NCBI RefSeq assembly: GCF_000178955.2
Contig: NC_016631.1
Location: 3,782,001-3,846,000 of the forward strand
Direction: 5' to 3'
Length of the DNA: 64,000 nt
From: Granulicella mallensis MP5ACTX8
GTDB taxonomy: Bacteria > Acidobacteriota > Terriglobia > Terriglobales > Acidobacteriaceae
Shown here: piece by piece, positions 55,477-64,000 of the stretch
Numbering within the stretch: the first letter of the stretch is position 1
How the letters are laid out: each line of letters begins with the position of its first letter
The notes under the pieces: model-generated
Database searches by the model: none
Told to the model about the DNA's origin: nothing
The model's input: the letters and a program-made list of their open reading frames with translations, nothing else
Program-made: the position numbers and the translations under genes

Positions 55477-56093
55477 AAACAATAAAAGTGCTCACCGTGG
55501 ACGATCACCCTCTTTTGCGCGAGGGCATCGCGGCTGTCATCCAGGGAGAACCTGACATGGCATTGGTAGGCGAAGCTACCAATGGACAGGAAGCCATCGA
55601 AAGCTTCCGGCTACACCACCCGGATGTGACACTCATGGATATTCAGATGCCCAGAATGAACGGTATCGATGCGATGATCGCCATACGCAGTGAATTTCCT
55701 AATGCTCGCTTTATTGTATTGACCACTTATCAGGGAGACGTTCAGGCCCTGCGGGCGATCAAGGCTGGAGCCGCCGGATATCTGCTAAAAAATATGCTGC
55801 GAAAAGATCTGCTGGACACGATCCGCGCTGTCCATGCGGGAAAACGAATCATCCCACCTGTCATTGCAGCAGACCTTGTGGAACATCTGGCTGACGATGC
55901 ACTCTCCGAGCGCGAAATTGAGGTGCTGCGCAGCGTAGCTTCGGGAAACTCCAACAAGCTCGTCGCGGAACAGCTTGCGGTCTCAGAAGCTACGGTAAAG
56001 GGCCATATGAAGAGCATCCTCTCTAAGCTTGGAGCACAGGACCGTACCCACGCAGTCACCATTGCACTGAAGCGAGGATTTATTCTGGATTGA
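55473..56093 (+). CDS. LuxR/NarL-family response regulator
   Basis: 206 residues. Receiver domain: VDDHPLLREGIAAVI acidic pair, phospho-Asp in DVTLMDIQMPRMNGIDAM, TTYQGD and Lys in GAAGYLLKN. C-terminal LuxR-type HTH: LSEREIEVLRSVASG and AVSEATVKGHMKSILSKLGA. It overlaps the kinase gene by 4 nt and is its obvious partner. It is convergent with the winged-helix/TPR gene ending at 56208. Confidence 0.93.
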   Translation: MKTIKVLTVDDHPLLREGIAAVIQGEPDMALVGEATNGQEAIESFRLHHPDVTLMDIQMPRMNGIDAMIAIRSEFPNARFIVLTTYQGDVQALRAIKAGAAGYLLKNMLRKDLLDTIRAVHAGKRIIPPVIAADLVEHLADDALSEREIEVLRSVASGNSNKLVAEQLAVSEATVKGHMKSILSKLGAQDRTHAVTIALKRGFILD

Positions 56094-56207
56094 CCTGGCC
56101 GTTCAGATTAACCGGCCGGCGACACTCATCCCCTCTTCGCTGGACCCCTTGTAGCTCTTTGCTGACCCCAGCCCCTAACCCAGCAAGCCACAGCACCGAG
56201 AGCTGTT

Positions 56208-58589
56208 CTAATCCTGTAACGATGGCCCCGAACCAAAGCGGTCCGCCGTGGATTGGAAGGAAGGCATCGACGAGCTAAGCAGCCTGGAGTCCCGGCCGCT
56301 GTCTGAAGTCCTGTTTTTTACGCCGTGCTGTTTTTCGTCAACACGAGCTATATGAGTTTCAGCCTCTGCAAGATGCTCTCTCGTCTGTGGGTAATTCGGA
56401 TTCAACTTAAGGATTCTGTTGTACTCAACGGCAGCTTCTTCATATCGCCCAAGCTGCAACTCGGCATTGGCGAGACAATCCTCATAGATATCCATGCCTG
56501 AACTGGGAGGTAGATGCTCCAGCGCCGTTTTAAAGTCGGCAAGAGCCTGTTGCGTATTTCCCTTATGGAGATCGATATAGCCCAGGTAGTAAAACTTCGT
56601 CCGCTGATCGCCCGGCGTGCCACGTTCCTGGGTTGGAATATTTTTGAAGAGAATCTGCTCGAGATGACTTTCAGTCTTGTAGTCCGATTTCTTTAGTGCA
56701 ATCACCAGAGAGGGCCAGACCGCGTTGGGATTACTTTTCAATCCAAGCGTTGCTGCCTGCTCGGCCTCAGGCATCTTTTTCATTGCGAGGTAGACCGTCG
56801 CCAGATCCTCATAACCCAGAGCCTGTGCATCTTCCGTACGGGTTACCTGAATATAGTGTTGATAGAGTTCGATGGCCTTATCGAACTGGCCGGTCTGGTA
56901 ATACACATCACCCATATGGATAATAGCTGGCTCAAACTGCGGATTCAGCGAGAGGGCCTTGTTAAACTGCAAAATGGCGTTGGGGTAGTCGCCCGACTGC
57001 TGATAGGCCATTCCCAGACTGTCGTAAGGATTTGGCTCGTCTGGAGCTAGCGTCACATATTTTTTCTCCGCGGCAATCGCCTCGGAGTAACGATGCAGGC
57101 ACAGCAATATAAATCCCAGGGTGTTATTCAGGTTTTTATCGTTTGGACTGTAGGCCAGACCGCGCTTGAGGATTTCAATTCCTTCAGCCGGGTGTTCATC
57201 CGCTCGGCTCAGGCGCGCCAATCGCCAATAGGCCTCCGTCTCCTGGGGATAGAGCTCGGTAATCCTGGTAAGAGTTTGCTCTGCCTCTTTAACATCGCCT
57301 TTGGAGATGGCATACCAGGAATTAACGTAGAGCCTGTCCTTCTCCGAGAGCCGAGCTGATAATTGCAGCGCTTTCTGCAAATAAGGCTGTCCCTTCTCAG
57401 GGGCAAAGTCAACCATCGCGTAGGTATAACCGATCCTTGCGTAGGCCATGGCGAAATTAGGGTCTAGCTCAATGGCTTGCTTCAGGAGATTGAGTGCCTG
57501 GGCATTTTCAAACTCCTGTGCCTTTTCCACCCCCAGGGAGTAATACTGATAGGCCTCTACATTTTTGGTAGTCTCAGCCGCAAGATCCGGTTTTCCTACT
57601 GGATTCAGGGCCATCTTCGTTTCCAGATGAGCCGCAAGGACATCCACCTGGCTCAAAATATCGCTCGAATCCTGGAAGACGCTATGGTCGGCAAAGAGGA
57701 TCTGGCCGGTATGGGAGTCATGGAGTTGGATGTCAATGCGGAAATGCCCTGCAAGCGCGGTGAAGCTGCCGGTAAGGAAGTTCGTGGCATGCACCGTCTC
57801 CGCGATGTGCATGGGGTCCGCACGGCTTCCCCCAAAAGACTTATCCGTGGCCTCCAGAAGTGACGCCAACTGCTGCCGGCTCAGAACACGCAACGCCCCC
57901 GATCGGGACATGTCCGTGATCATCATGTCTGCAAGTCCCTGGCTCAGCCAGTCGAAGTCACGATTCTGAGATTCATTCTCAAAGTACATGACAGCAAGCT
58001 GCTGTCCCGCCGAGGGGGAGATCCCAGGAGATGCGGTGTCCACTCCTCGAAAGCCTTTTGTAATTCTCCAGACGAGCAATGAGACAAGGATCAGCAAACC
58101 GAGAAGGATTAGCCTCGCCTTTTGTCTGTCAAGAAGAGAGCCGGTCTGTCCGGTTACGGGAACGTCGGCCGGCTTCAAGGCCGTGTCTTCCGCCTTAGCT
58201 ACCGGGAGACTTTCATCGGGTGTAATTTCCGGCTTGGAGGCGTCTGGCGCTTGACTGACTTCTATGGTTTCAACAGGAGCGACAAACTGATAGCCGACCT
58301 TTGAAATTGTCTTGATGTAGCTCGGATGCCGCGAGTCATCCCCGAATGCCTTCCGGATCTCCGCAATACATTGCGTCAGGGCATTATCGGTAACCGCCGC
58401 GTCAGACCAGATCGCTGCTGTTAGTTCTTCCTTGGAGACAAGCTTTCCTCCCTGCTGCAAAAGATAGAGCAGGACGTGGAAGGTCTGGTATCGCAGAACA
58501 TAGTCGACCCCCTCGCGGCGCACACAATTCCCGGAGACATCAACCTCTATTTGGTTAACCCGATAAATAAGTCCAACGGCGGTGCTCAA
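56208..58589 (-). CDS. CadC-like winged-helix regulator with TPR tail
   Basis: 793 residues from a TTG start that has GGAGG 6 nt upstream. Residues 8-106 form the OmpR-type winged helix (LVSKEELTAAIWSDAAVTDN; SYIKTISKVGYQFVAPV). A membrane helix spans 158-176 (ARLILLGLLILVSLLVW). Residues about 190-310 resemble a FlgO/TolB-like domain (DFDWLSQGLADMMITDMSRS), and about 330-760 are tetratricopeptide repeats. It is divergent from the receptor-mannosidase unit across 345 nt, its likely target. It shares its plan with the gene at 2655. Confidence 0.85.
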   Translation of the reverse strand: MSTAVGLIYRVNQIEVDVSGNCVRREGVDYVLRYQTFHVLLYLLQQGGKLVSKEELTAAIWSDAAVTDNALTQCIAEIRKAFGDDSRHPSYIKTISKVGYQFVAPVETIEVSQAPDASKPEITPDESLPVAKAEDTALKPADVPVTGQTGSLLDRQKARLILLGLLILVSLLVWRITKGFRGVDTASPGISPSAGQQLAVMYFENESQNRDFDWLSQGLADMMITDMSRSGALRVLSRQQLASLLEATDKSFGGSRADPMHIAETVHATNFLTGSFTALAGHFRIDIQLHDSHTGQILFADHSVFQDSSDILSQVDVLAAHLETKMALNPVGKPDLAAETTKNVEAYQYYSLGVEKAQEFENAQALNLLKQAIELDPNFAMAYARIGYTYAMVDFAPEKGQPYLQKALQLSARLSEKDRLYVNSWYAISKGDVKEAEQTLTRITELYPQETEAYWRLARLSRADEHPAEGIEILKRGLAYSPNDKNLNNTLGFILLCLHRYSEAIAAEKKYVTLAPDEPNPYDSLGMAYQQSGDYPNAILQFNKALSLNPQFEPAIIHMGDVYYQTGQFDKAIELYQHYIQVTRTEDAQALGYEDLATVYLAMKKMPEAEQAATLGLKSNPNAVWPSLVIALKKSDYKTESHLEQILFKNIPTQERGTPGDQRTKFYYLGYIDLHKGNTQQALADFKTALEHLPPSSGMDIYEDCLANAELQLGRYEEAAVEYNRILKLNPNYPQTREHLAEAETHIARVDEKQHGVKNRTSDSGRDSRLLSSSMPSFQSTADRFGSGPSLQD

Positions 58590-58934
58590 GCAAAGCCTCC
58601 ACGGAAGCTCAGTTAAAGGTGGAGAGGTGCGCCCTGACTCTCAGGTGGCGCTTGTGGGTTTGCTGGTGGGAGCAATCTTACCAGACATCCCCCACAATCT
58701 CGAACGAGACCGGCTTCCTTACCGGGCTACTGCTGGCGGAAATACAAATATCCGGCGAAAGCTCAAAACACTCCATAACTGAATAATTCGCCCTATTTAT
58801 GGGTTTCAGATGGATTTCACAAAAATTTCAGAACATCTCAGGACTTTACCGCTTACGGAGCATAGGGTTTGGCAAACCAAACATCTGGGCCGAATCCTCG
58901 CTTAGGCGACCAGAAATTCATTTGGGGGCTGGCA
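58590..58934. other. Divergent intergenic region between regulator and receptor
   Basis: 345 nt with the GGAGG site of the regulator at its left end. It should hold both promoters. I see no clear palindrome, riboswitch or gene. An in-frame upstream TTG for the receptor at 58869 lacks a signal-peptide-like start. Confidence 0.5.
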
Positions 58935-61900
58935 ATGCATAAACTCAAAAAGACCGCACACATAAGTGGCATCCTCTTTCTTCTCATAGGGCTGTTTACC
59001 GGAATAGGGAAAGCACAGGAATATCGCGGAACGATCTCCGGACAGGTTCTGGATCCGTCCGGAGCTGTAATTCCTGGGGCGAAGGTGGTCGCAAAGGGTC
59101 CACAGCAGACGTACAAGGCTGTCTCCGCGGCCAACGGTCAGTTCGTGGTCCCTTTCGTCGACCTGGGCACCTATACCGTTTCGGTCGAGGCGCCCGGCTT
59201 CGCCATTGAGTCCCAGATAAATGTCCATGTCGACGTCTCCTCCAAGGTCGCCCTTACCTTCCGCCTGATGGCGGGGGGTGCGAATGAGACGGTCACCGTT
59301 ACCGACACCAGCGCCGGGGTCAACACCTCAGATGCCTCACTGGGTACCGTCCTCGATCCTGAGAAGATCCAGAACCTCCCGCTCAATGGCCGCCAGCTTT
59401 ACAGCCTGCTCGGCCTCACCCCCGGCACTCGCTTCACCACAACCACCTTTGGTCCGGGCGGCAACTCCGGCACGCGCGCCTGGGATCAGACCAACTCCTA
59501 CTCCATCAACGGACAATCCGGCACCCAGAATCAGTTCTCGTTGAATGGAGCGCCCGTCTCCGCACAAGGAGGAGGAGGAGCCGGCACCTGGAACGTCGCC
59601 CCCACCATTGACGCGGTGGAAGAGTTCAAAGTCATGACGAACACCTACGACGCGCAGTACGGCCGCGAGACCGGTGGAACCGTCAACACGGTAATGAAGA
59701 GCGGCAATGACGCTTACCACGGGACGCTATACGACTTCTGGCGCAACTCCATCCTCGACGCCAACACCTTCCAGCTCAACCAGCAGAATGCGGCCAAGCC
59801 CTTCCACAACCAGCACCAGTTCGGCGGCACTGTCGGGGGGTACGCCTGGCGCAAACACACCTACTTCTTCTTCTCCTTCGAAGGATGGCGTGAAGTCCTC
59901 CCCGTCGGCGTTGTCATCGGCGTCGCTACCGCCGACATGCTCCCCGGAATCGATGGCAGCGTCAACCTGACCAAATACCTCGCCGCGACCAGCGGACACG
60001 ACATCTACGATCCCGCCACCACACGCTGCAAGACAATCGGCCAGAACCCCTGCCAGAATTACACTCGCGACCAATTTCCCAATAACACCATCCCCGCCAA
60101 CCGCATCAGCGCTATCGGCCTCGGCTTCCTCCAACTCCTCCCCAAGCCCAACATCACCAGCGACAACTACAGTAATAATTACGTTGCGGCTGATCCTGGT
60201 CGCTACACCTACAACCAGCCCATGGTTCGTGTCGATCATGACTTCTCCGACAAGACCCGTGCTTACGGCATGTTCGTCTACTTCGGCGGACAGGAGTATC
60301 GCAACTCCTCCGGTCTCCCCGCCCCCATCTCTCAGGGCGACATCGACAATCACCGCACCACCTACACGTCCGTCTTCGACATCACCCACACCTTCTCCCC
60401 GACCCGCGTCCTTGACGTCCGCGCCGCCTGGAATCGCGCCATCAGCAAAGATCCCGATGGAGGCGCCGCAGCCGGTCTCGCCCCGTCCTCCTTCACCGCT
60501 GCCAGCATGGGTCTCAACATGCCCGTCATTCCCACTTCCCCTGCGACCCTCCCGCCCGAAATCAACATGTTCAACTGCTGCACTGCCAACTTCATCGGTA
60601 ATCACCTCTCCTCCGACTCCACCTTCGAGACCTACGACCTCGCCATCTCCCAGAACCAGACCGTCGGCCCTCACAGCCTGCACTACGGCTTCGAAGGCAT
60701 GCTCTTCCACGACGTCCCCAGCGGCATCGGAAGCCCGAACGGCCAATTCACCTTTGCCCAGCAGTTCACCCAGCAGGATCCCTACCATAATGTCGGCGAT
60801 GGCGATGGCGTCGCTGCCATCCTCCTCGGCGATCCCGACAGCGGTTCCGTCGACTGGTTCGACTCCCGCTACGAGAGCTATAACTATTACGCCGCCTACA
60901 TCCAGGATGACTGGAAGGCCCGCAAGAATCTGACCTTTAATTTGGGCCTCCGTTGGGAGACCGAAACTTCCCCCATGGATCGCAACCAGGAGCTCACCGC
61001 GGGATTCTGCTCGACCTGCGTCAACCCGATCACCTCCGTCCTCAACGGAGCAGGTGGCATTCCCAACCCGCTCCTCGGCGGCTATCAATTCGCCTCTTCC
61101 AACTTCACCGCCTACCAGAACTTCGTTGGCGACTTCCTGCCCAAGATCGGTGTCTCCTTTGCCATTACCCCCACGTTCGTTCTTCGCGGCGGCTTTGGCC
61201 TCGCCACCGGTCTCGGTATCGAACTCGGCGGCCAGAGCAGCTGGCAGCAGACGACCAACTACGCCGCCAGCCTTAACGGTGGCCAAACCCCAAGCGGCTA
61301 CTTCAACACCGGCACTCCCTACCCCACCGGTGCCATCGCACCTCCGGGCAGCGCCCCTGGCCTTCTCACCGAGGTCGGCAACGGCGTCGGCTACGATCAG
61401 CGCAACCGCAAGATTCCCCTCGTCCGCCAGTACTCCTTTGGCCTCCAGGCGGCTGGTCCCTTCAAAACCATCTTTGACGTGTCGTATGTTGGTAACGTCA
61501 CCACACGCCTCCGTGTCGGAACCGAGATGAACGCACTCACACCCGCACAGTTCGCACAAGGCCACTCCGATAACGGTGCGTACCTCAACAATCAGGTCCC
61601 AAACCCCTTTTACGGCCATATCGATCCTGCATCCAATCTTGGCCAGAGCTCTACCATCAAGCAGGCGCAACTCCTCACGCCGTTCCCCCAATTCACCTCT
61701 GTCTACGACAACAACGTGCCTATCGGATATAGCGACTACAACGCGCTTCAGGCTAAGCTGGAGCGCCGTGTCTCGGACCAACACTCCCTCCTTGGCGGCC
61801 TGAGTGTCCTCGTCTCTTTCACCTACTCCAAAACGATGAATGCCACGAATCTCCTCAACAACGGAGAAGCCGGCCTCGTCGACGCTGCTCCCTATGTTGC

Positions 61901-62555
61901 CGTAGACGGTGCAGACCGCCCCTACGACCTTTCCATCAGCGGCCTCTATACCCTTCCCTTCGGTCGCGGAGCCGCCCTCTTCAACCACACCAACGGCGTC
62001 GTCAACCAACTCGTCAGCCGCTGGCAGCTCGACTGGATCTTCCAGAACTCCGGCGGTACACCCATCGGTGGAACACCCGGAAGCAACAATATTCCTACCA
62101 ATTACACCTACGCCTGCGGCGGGAGCTATGACATCCGTCCCACTGGACACCGTAGCTACAAGTCCTGGCTCAACAACTCCGACAACGTTCAGGCATTTGG
62201 CACAGGTAACTCCGCTAACTGCCAGGTCGGCTTTGGACCCTACACCGCCACGACGATCCTTCCCATCACCAGCAAGGTTCGCGCACCCTACGCACAGCAG
62301 ACTCAGATCGGCCTCGAAAAGCGGGTCAGCCTCTACCGCGCCTCCGAACTTCAGTTCAAGGCCGAAGCCTTCAATCTCACCAACACCCCGATCTTCGGTG
62401 GTCCAGCCCTTGGCAACGTCAACGACCCCCTGACTCGTAACAATCAGGTGGCCAACCCCAATGATCCCGGCGCCTGGTCCGGCTACGGTACCGTCGGAGC
62501 CACTCAGCAGAACTTCCCGCGCCAGATACAGCTTTCCCTCAAAGTCCTTTTCTAA
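58935..62555 (+). CDS. Oar-like TonB-dependent receptor paired with alpha-mannosidase
   Basis: About 1,206 residues from the ATG at 58935. Signal peptide KTAHISGILFLLIGLFTGIG ending KAQ. Carboxypeptidase-regulatory-like domain (SGAVIPGAKVVAKGPQQTYK), plug region (QNLPLNGRQLYSLLGLTPGT; VEEFKVMTNTYDAQYGRETG), then a beta-barrel ending LSLKVLF. The gene is notably rich in C at third positions compared with the other two receptors, which produces a 977-codon shadow frame on the opposite strand. The GH38 gene follows 107 nt later, suggesting import of mannose-containing glycans; inference from context only. Confidence 0.85.
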   Translation: MHKLKKTAHISGILFLLIGLFTGIGKAQEYRGTISGQVLDPSGAVIPGAKVVAKGPQQTYKAVSAANGQFVVPFVDLGTYTVSVEAPGFAIESQINVHVDVSSKVALTFRLMAGGANETVTVTDTSAGVNTSDASLGTVLDPEKIQNLPLNGRQLYSLLGLTPGTRFTTTTFGPGGNSGTRAWDQTNSYSINGQSGTQNQFSLNGAPVSAQGGGGAGTWNVAPTIDAVEEFKVMTNTYDAQYGRETGGTVNTVMKSGNDAYHGTLYDFWRNSILDANTFQLNQQNAAKPFHNQHQFGGTVGGYAWRKHTYFFFSFEGWREVLPVGVVIGVATADMLPGIDGSVNLTKYLAATSGHDIYDPATTRCKTIGQNPCQNYTRDQFPNNTIPANRISAIGLGFLQLLPKPNITSDNYSNNYVAADPGRYTYNQPMVRVDHDFSDKTRAYGMFVYFGGQEYRNSSGLPAPISQGDIDNHRTTYTSVFDITHTFSPTRVLDVRAAWNRAISKDPDGGAAAGLAPSSFTAASMGLNMPVIPTSPATLPPEINMFNCCTANFIGNHLSSDSTFETYDLAISQNQTVGPHSLHYGFEGMLFHDVPSGIGSPNGQFTFAQQFTQQDPYHNVGDGDGVAAILLGDPDSGSVDWFDSRYESYNYYAAYIQDDWKARKNLTFNLGLRWETETSPMDRNQELTAGFCSTCVNPITSVLNGAGGIPNPLLGGYQFASSNFTAYQNFVGDFLPKIGVSFAITPTFVLRGGFGLATGLGIELGGQSSWQQTTNYAASLNGGQTPSGYFNTGTPYPTGAIAPPGSAPGLLTEVGNGVGYDQRNRKIPLVRQYSFGLQAAGPFKTIFDVSYVGNVTTRLRVGTEMNALTPAQFAQGHSDNGAYLNNQVPNPFYGHIDPASNLGQSSTIKQAQLLTPFPQFTSVYDNNVPIGYSDYNALQAKLERRVSDQHSLLGGLSVLVSFTYSKTMNATNLLNNGEAGLVDAAPYVAVDGADRPYDLSISGLYTLPFGRGAALFNHTNGVVNQLVSRWQLDWIFQNSGGTPIGGTPGSNNIPTNYTYACGGSYDIRPTGHRSYKSWLNNSDNVQAFGTGNSANCQVGFGPYTATTILPITSKVRAPYAQQTQIGLEKRVSLYRASELQFKAEAFNLTNTPIFGGPALGNVNDPLTRNNQVANPNDPGAWSGYGTVGATQQNFPRQIQLSLKVLF

Positions 62556-62564
62556 CCCCTTGGT

Positions 62565-62620
62565 GTATCTGACGGAACGCTGCATGCCGCAACAGCGCAT
62601 GCAGCGTTCCATCAGATACG
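62565..62620. terminator. Long hairpin between receptor and mannosidase genes
   Basis: The left arm 62565-62588 and right arm 62598-62620 are nearly perfect complements (about 22 bp with one bulge) around a 9-nt loop. No T-run. It may reduce, not abolish, read-through to the GH38 gene. Confidence 0.6.
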
Positions 62621-62662
62621 CCTTCTCCTCAACCCAAATCAATTGTTTGAAGGGATCCATCG

Positions 62663-64000
62663 TGACAGTGTCTTTGCTCTTGAAGCCGATTTTCAGATCG
62701 TTTGCATGCGTTTTGCTGAGTGCCGGAGTAGCAGGTCTTGCCCTCGCGCAATCACCGCCTAACTCCGAGAAAGCAATGAAGTCGCTCTCTGCGCACTCGC
62801 AGGATGTCGTAACTCGGCTGGGAGAACTGAGCCAGCTTCCGCCGACTTCGTGGAAGTGTCACTCAGGAGATGTGGCTCACGGAGAAGATCAGGATCTCGA
62901 CGACACCTCATGGAAGCCCCTCGAAGTGAAGAGTAAGCCTTCTGAATGGAGCGAATATCCAAAGGAGGCTCTCTGGTGCAGAAGCTGGATTGAAGTGCCA
63001 GAGACCCTGCACGGCTATAGCTTGTCCGGCACCCGCATCTGGTTTAACTTCCATGCCACAGCGGACGATGCGATGCCTGAGATTATCTATTTCAACGGGC
63101 GCCGCGTGGCGCTGGGAGAAGACCTGGAACCCATCGTGCTCTTCGACAAGGCAAAGCCGGGAGAGAAGGCACTGGTCGCGGTTAAGCTGCTGCAGACTAC
63201 CGGAACAAAATATCTACAGCCCGCAAGATTGAAGATTGATTTTGTCGCGAACCGCCCTAACCCGGAGGATTTTCGCTCGGAGATTCTGTCTGCGGCTCTC
63301 CTGACACCTAGCCTGTCGCCCAATGCTTCTAACCCCATTGCAGGTCTGGATAAGACACTGGAACAGGTGGATCTAAAAGCCCTTGATTCTCATAACCAGC
63401 AACGTTTTGATGCCTCATTGACCCAGGCACAGCAAGCGATGGATAGCCTGAGCCCCTCGCTCAAACCATTCACCTTCCATCTCACCGGCAACTCACACAT
63501 CGATGCTGCATGGCTGTGGCCCTGGACCGAAACCGTTGATGTGGTGAAGAGGACCTTCGGAACAGCACTGCAATTGATGAATGAATATCCGGAGTACACC
63601 TACACTCAATCCGCCGCGCAGTATAACGACTGGCTGGCGGAGAAATATCCCGACATGAACGACCAGATCAAACAGCGCATCAAGGATGGCCGCTGGGAGA
63701 TTGTAGGTGGTATGTGGGTGGAACCGGACCTGAACATGCCTGACGGCGAATCGCAGGTCAGGACGCTACTGATCGGCAAACGCTGGTACCAACAGCACTA
63801 CGGAGTGGATGTTCGCATCGGCTGGAATCCCGATTCCTTTGGATACAACTGGCAGCTTCCGCAGATCTATAAGAAGTCGGGCATCGATTACTTTGTCACG
63901 CAGAAGATGTCCTGGAACGACACCAACCAACTGCCGCTCAAGCTCTTCTGGTGGGAGTCGCCGGATGGCAGCAAAGTCCTGACCTACTTCCCGCATGGGT
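62663..64000 (+). CDS. GH38 alpha-mannosidase, secreted (3' end beyond window)
   Basis: 446 residues visible from a GTG at 62663 with AAGGGA upstream. Signal peptide LLLKPIFRSFACVLLSAGVA ending LALAQ. An N-terminal beta-sandwich-like region precedes the GH38 catalytic domain. There, TGNSHIDAAWLWPWTE (near residue 279) holds the zinc-binding HxD, VGGMWVEPDLNMPDGES is a family block, and GWNPDSFGY (near 387) carries the nucleophile Asp. It hydrolyses alpha-mannosides. Linked to the upstream receptor gene, it may trim mannosylated glycans outside the cytoplasm. Confidence 0.9.

Noticed and set aside
59727-62660. 977-codon open frame on the minus strand
   Set aside because: It is antisense to the receptor gene, has no domain, and its Gly/Val/Asp/Glu-rich translation mirrors the C-rich third positions of the real gene.

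Overview
The window looks like chromosomal DNA of an Acidobacteriota species of the Terriglobia/Acidobacteriaceae type. This is inferred from gene families only: three very long (about 1,200-residue) Oar-like TonB-dependent receptors with an N-terminal carboxypeptidase-regulatory domain, a GloVer-repeat plus Ig-like surface protein, an S53 sedolisin protease with Ig-like tail, and CadC-like winged-helix regulators with TPR tails. Coding is dense on both strands. I saw no rRNA, tRNA, prophage, transposase or CRISPR array.

Layout. 1-16.2 kb: the C-terminally cut gene for a secreted GloVer/Ig protein, divergent from a membrane winged-helix/TPR regulator; a minus-strand cluster of receptor, metallophosphoesterase and phosphoinositide-type phospholipase C, divergent from a membrane-anchored regulator; a SulP transporter and an MscS channel. 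16.4-18.5 kb: a GntR/UTRA regulator overlapping a CHR-family transporter. 18.8-41.7 kb: a cobalamin region. It holds an Oar-like receptor behind a cobalamin riboswitch, a histidine phosphatase, the cobalt transporter pair cbtB-cbtA, a second riboswitch with cobN and a chlI/chlD-type fusion, and a third riboswitch with an 11-gene run: cobU, cbiA/cobB, cobT, cobS, cobC, an unassigned gene, pduO-type adenosyltransferase, bluB, cobQ, cbiB and cobD. 41.6-47.2 kb: YihY, an RsiV-like lipoprotein, TetR, a PdxI-like reductase and ribosomal protein S1. 47.6-64 kb: the S53 protease, DoxX, a propeller histidine kinase with its response regulator, a second winged-helix/TPR regulator, and a receptor followed by a GH38 alpha-mannosidase cut by the window end.

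How it works together. The cobalamin block covers cobalt entry (CbtAB), cobalt chelation (CobN plus ChlID fusion), amidation, corrinoid adenosylation, aminopropanol arm synthesis, lower-ligand synthesis and activation, and final assembly, plus a probable outer-membrane corrinoid receptor. The ring-building methylation genes are not in the window. No known L-threonine kinase gene (PduX or BluE type) is visible. The unassigned gene inside the operon carries a DGYHR motif reminiscent of the ParB/sulfiredoxin fold, which also contains the free-serine kinases SerK and SbnI. It is therefore a candidate for that missing step and the most interesting hypothesis here.

Intergenic spaces hold two families of long palindromic repeats, including one copy nested inside another at about 51.6-51.9 kb. 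Secreted or receptor genes repeatedly face a membrane-tethered regulator across a short divergent promoter region.
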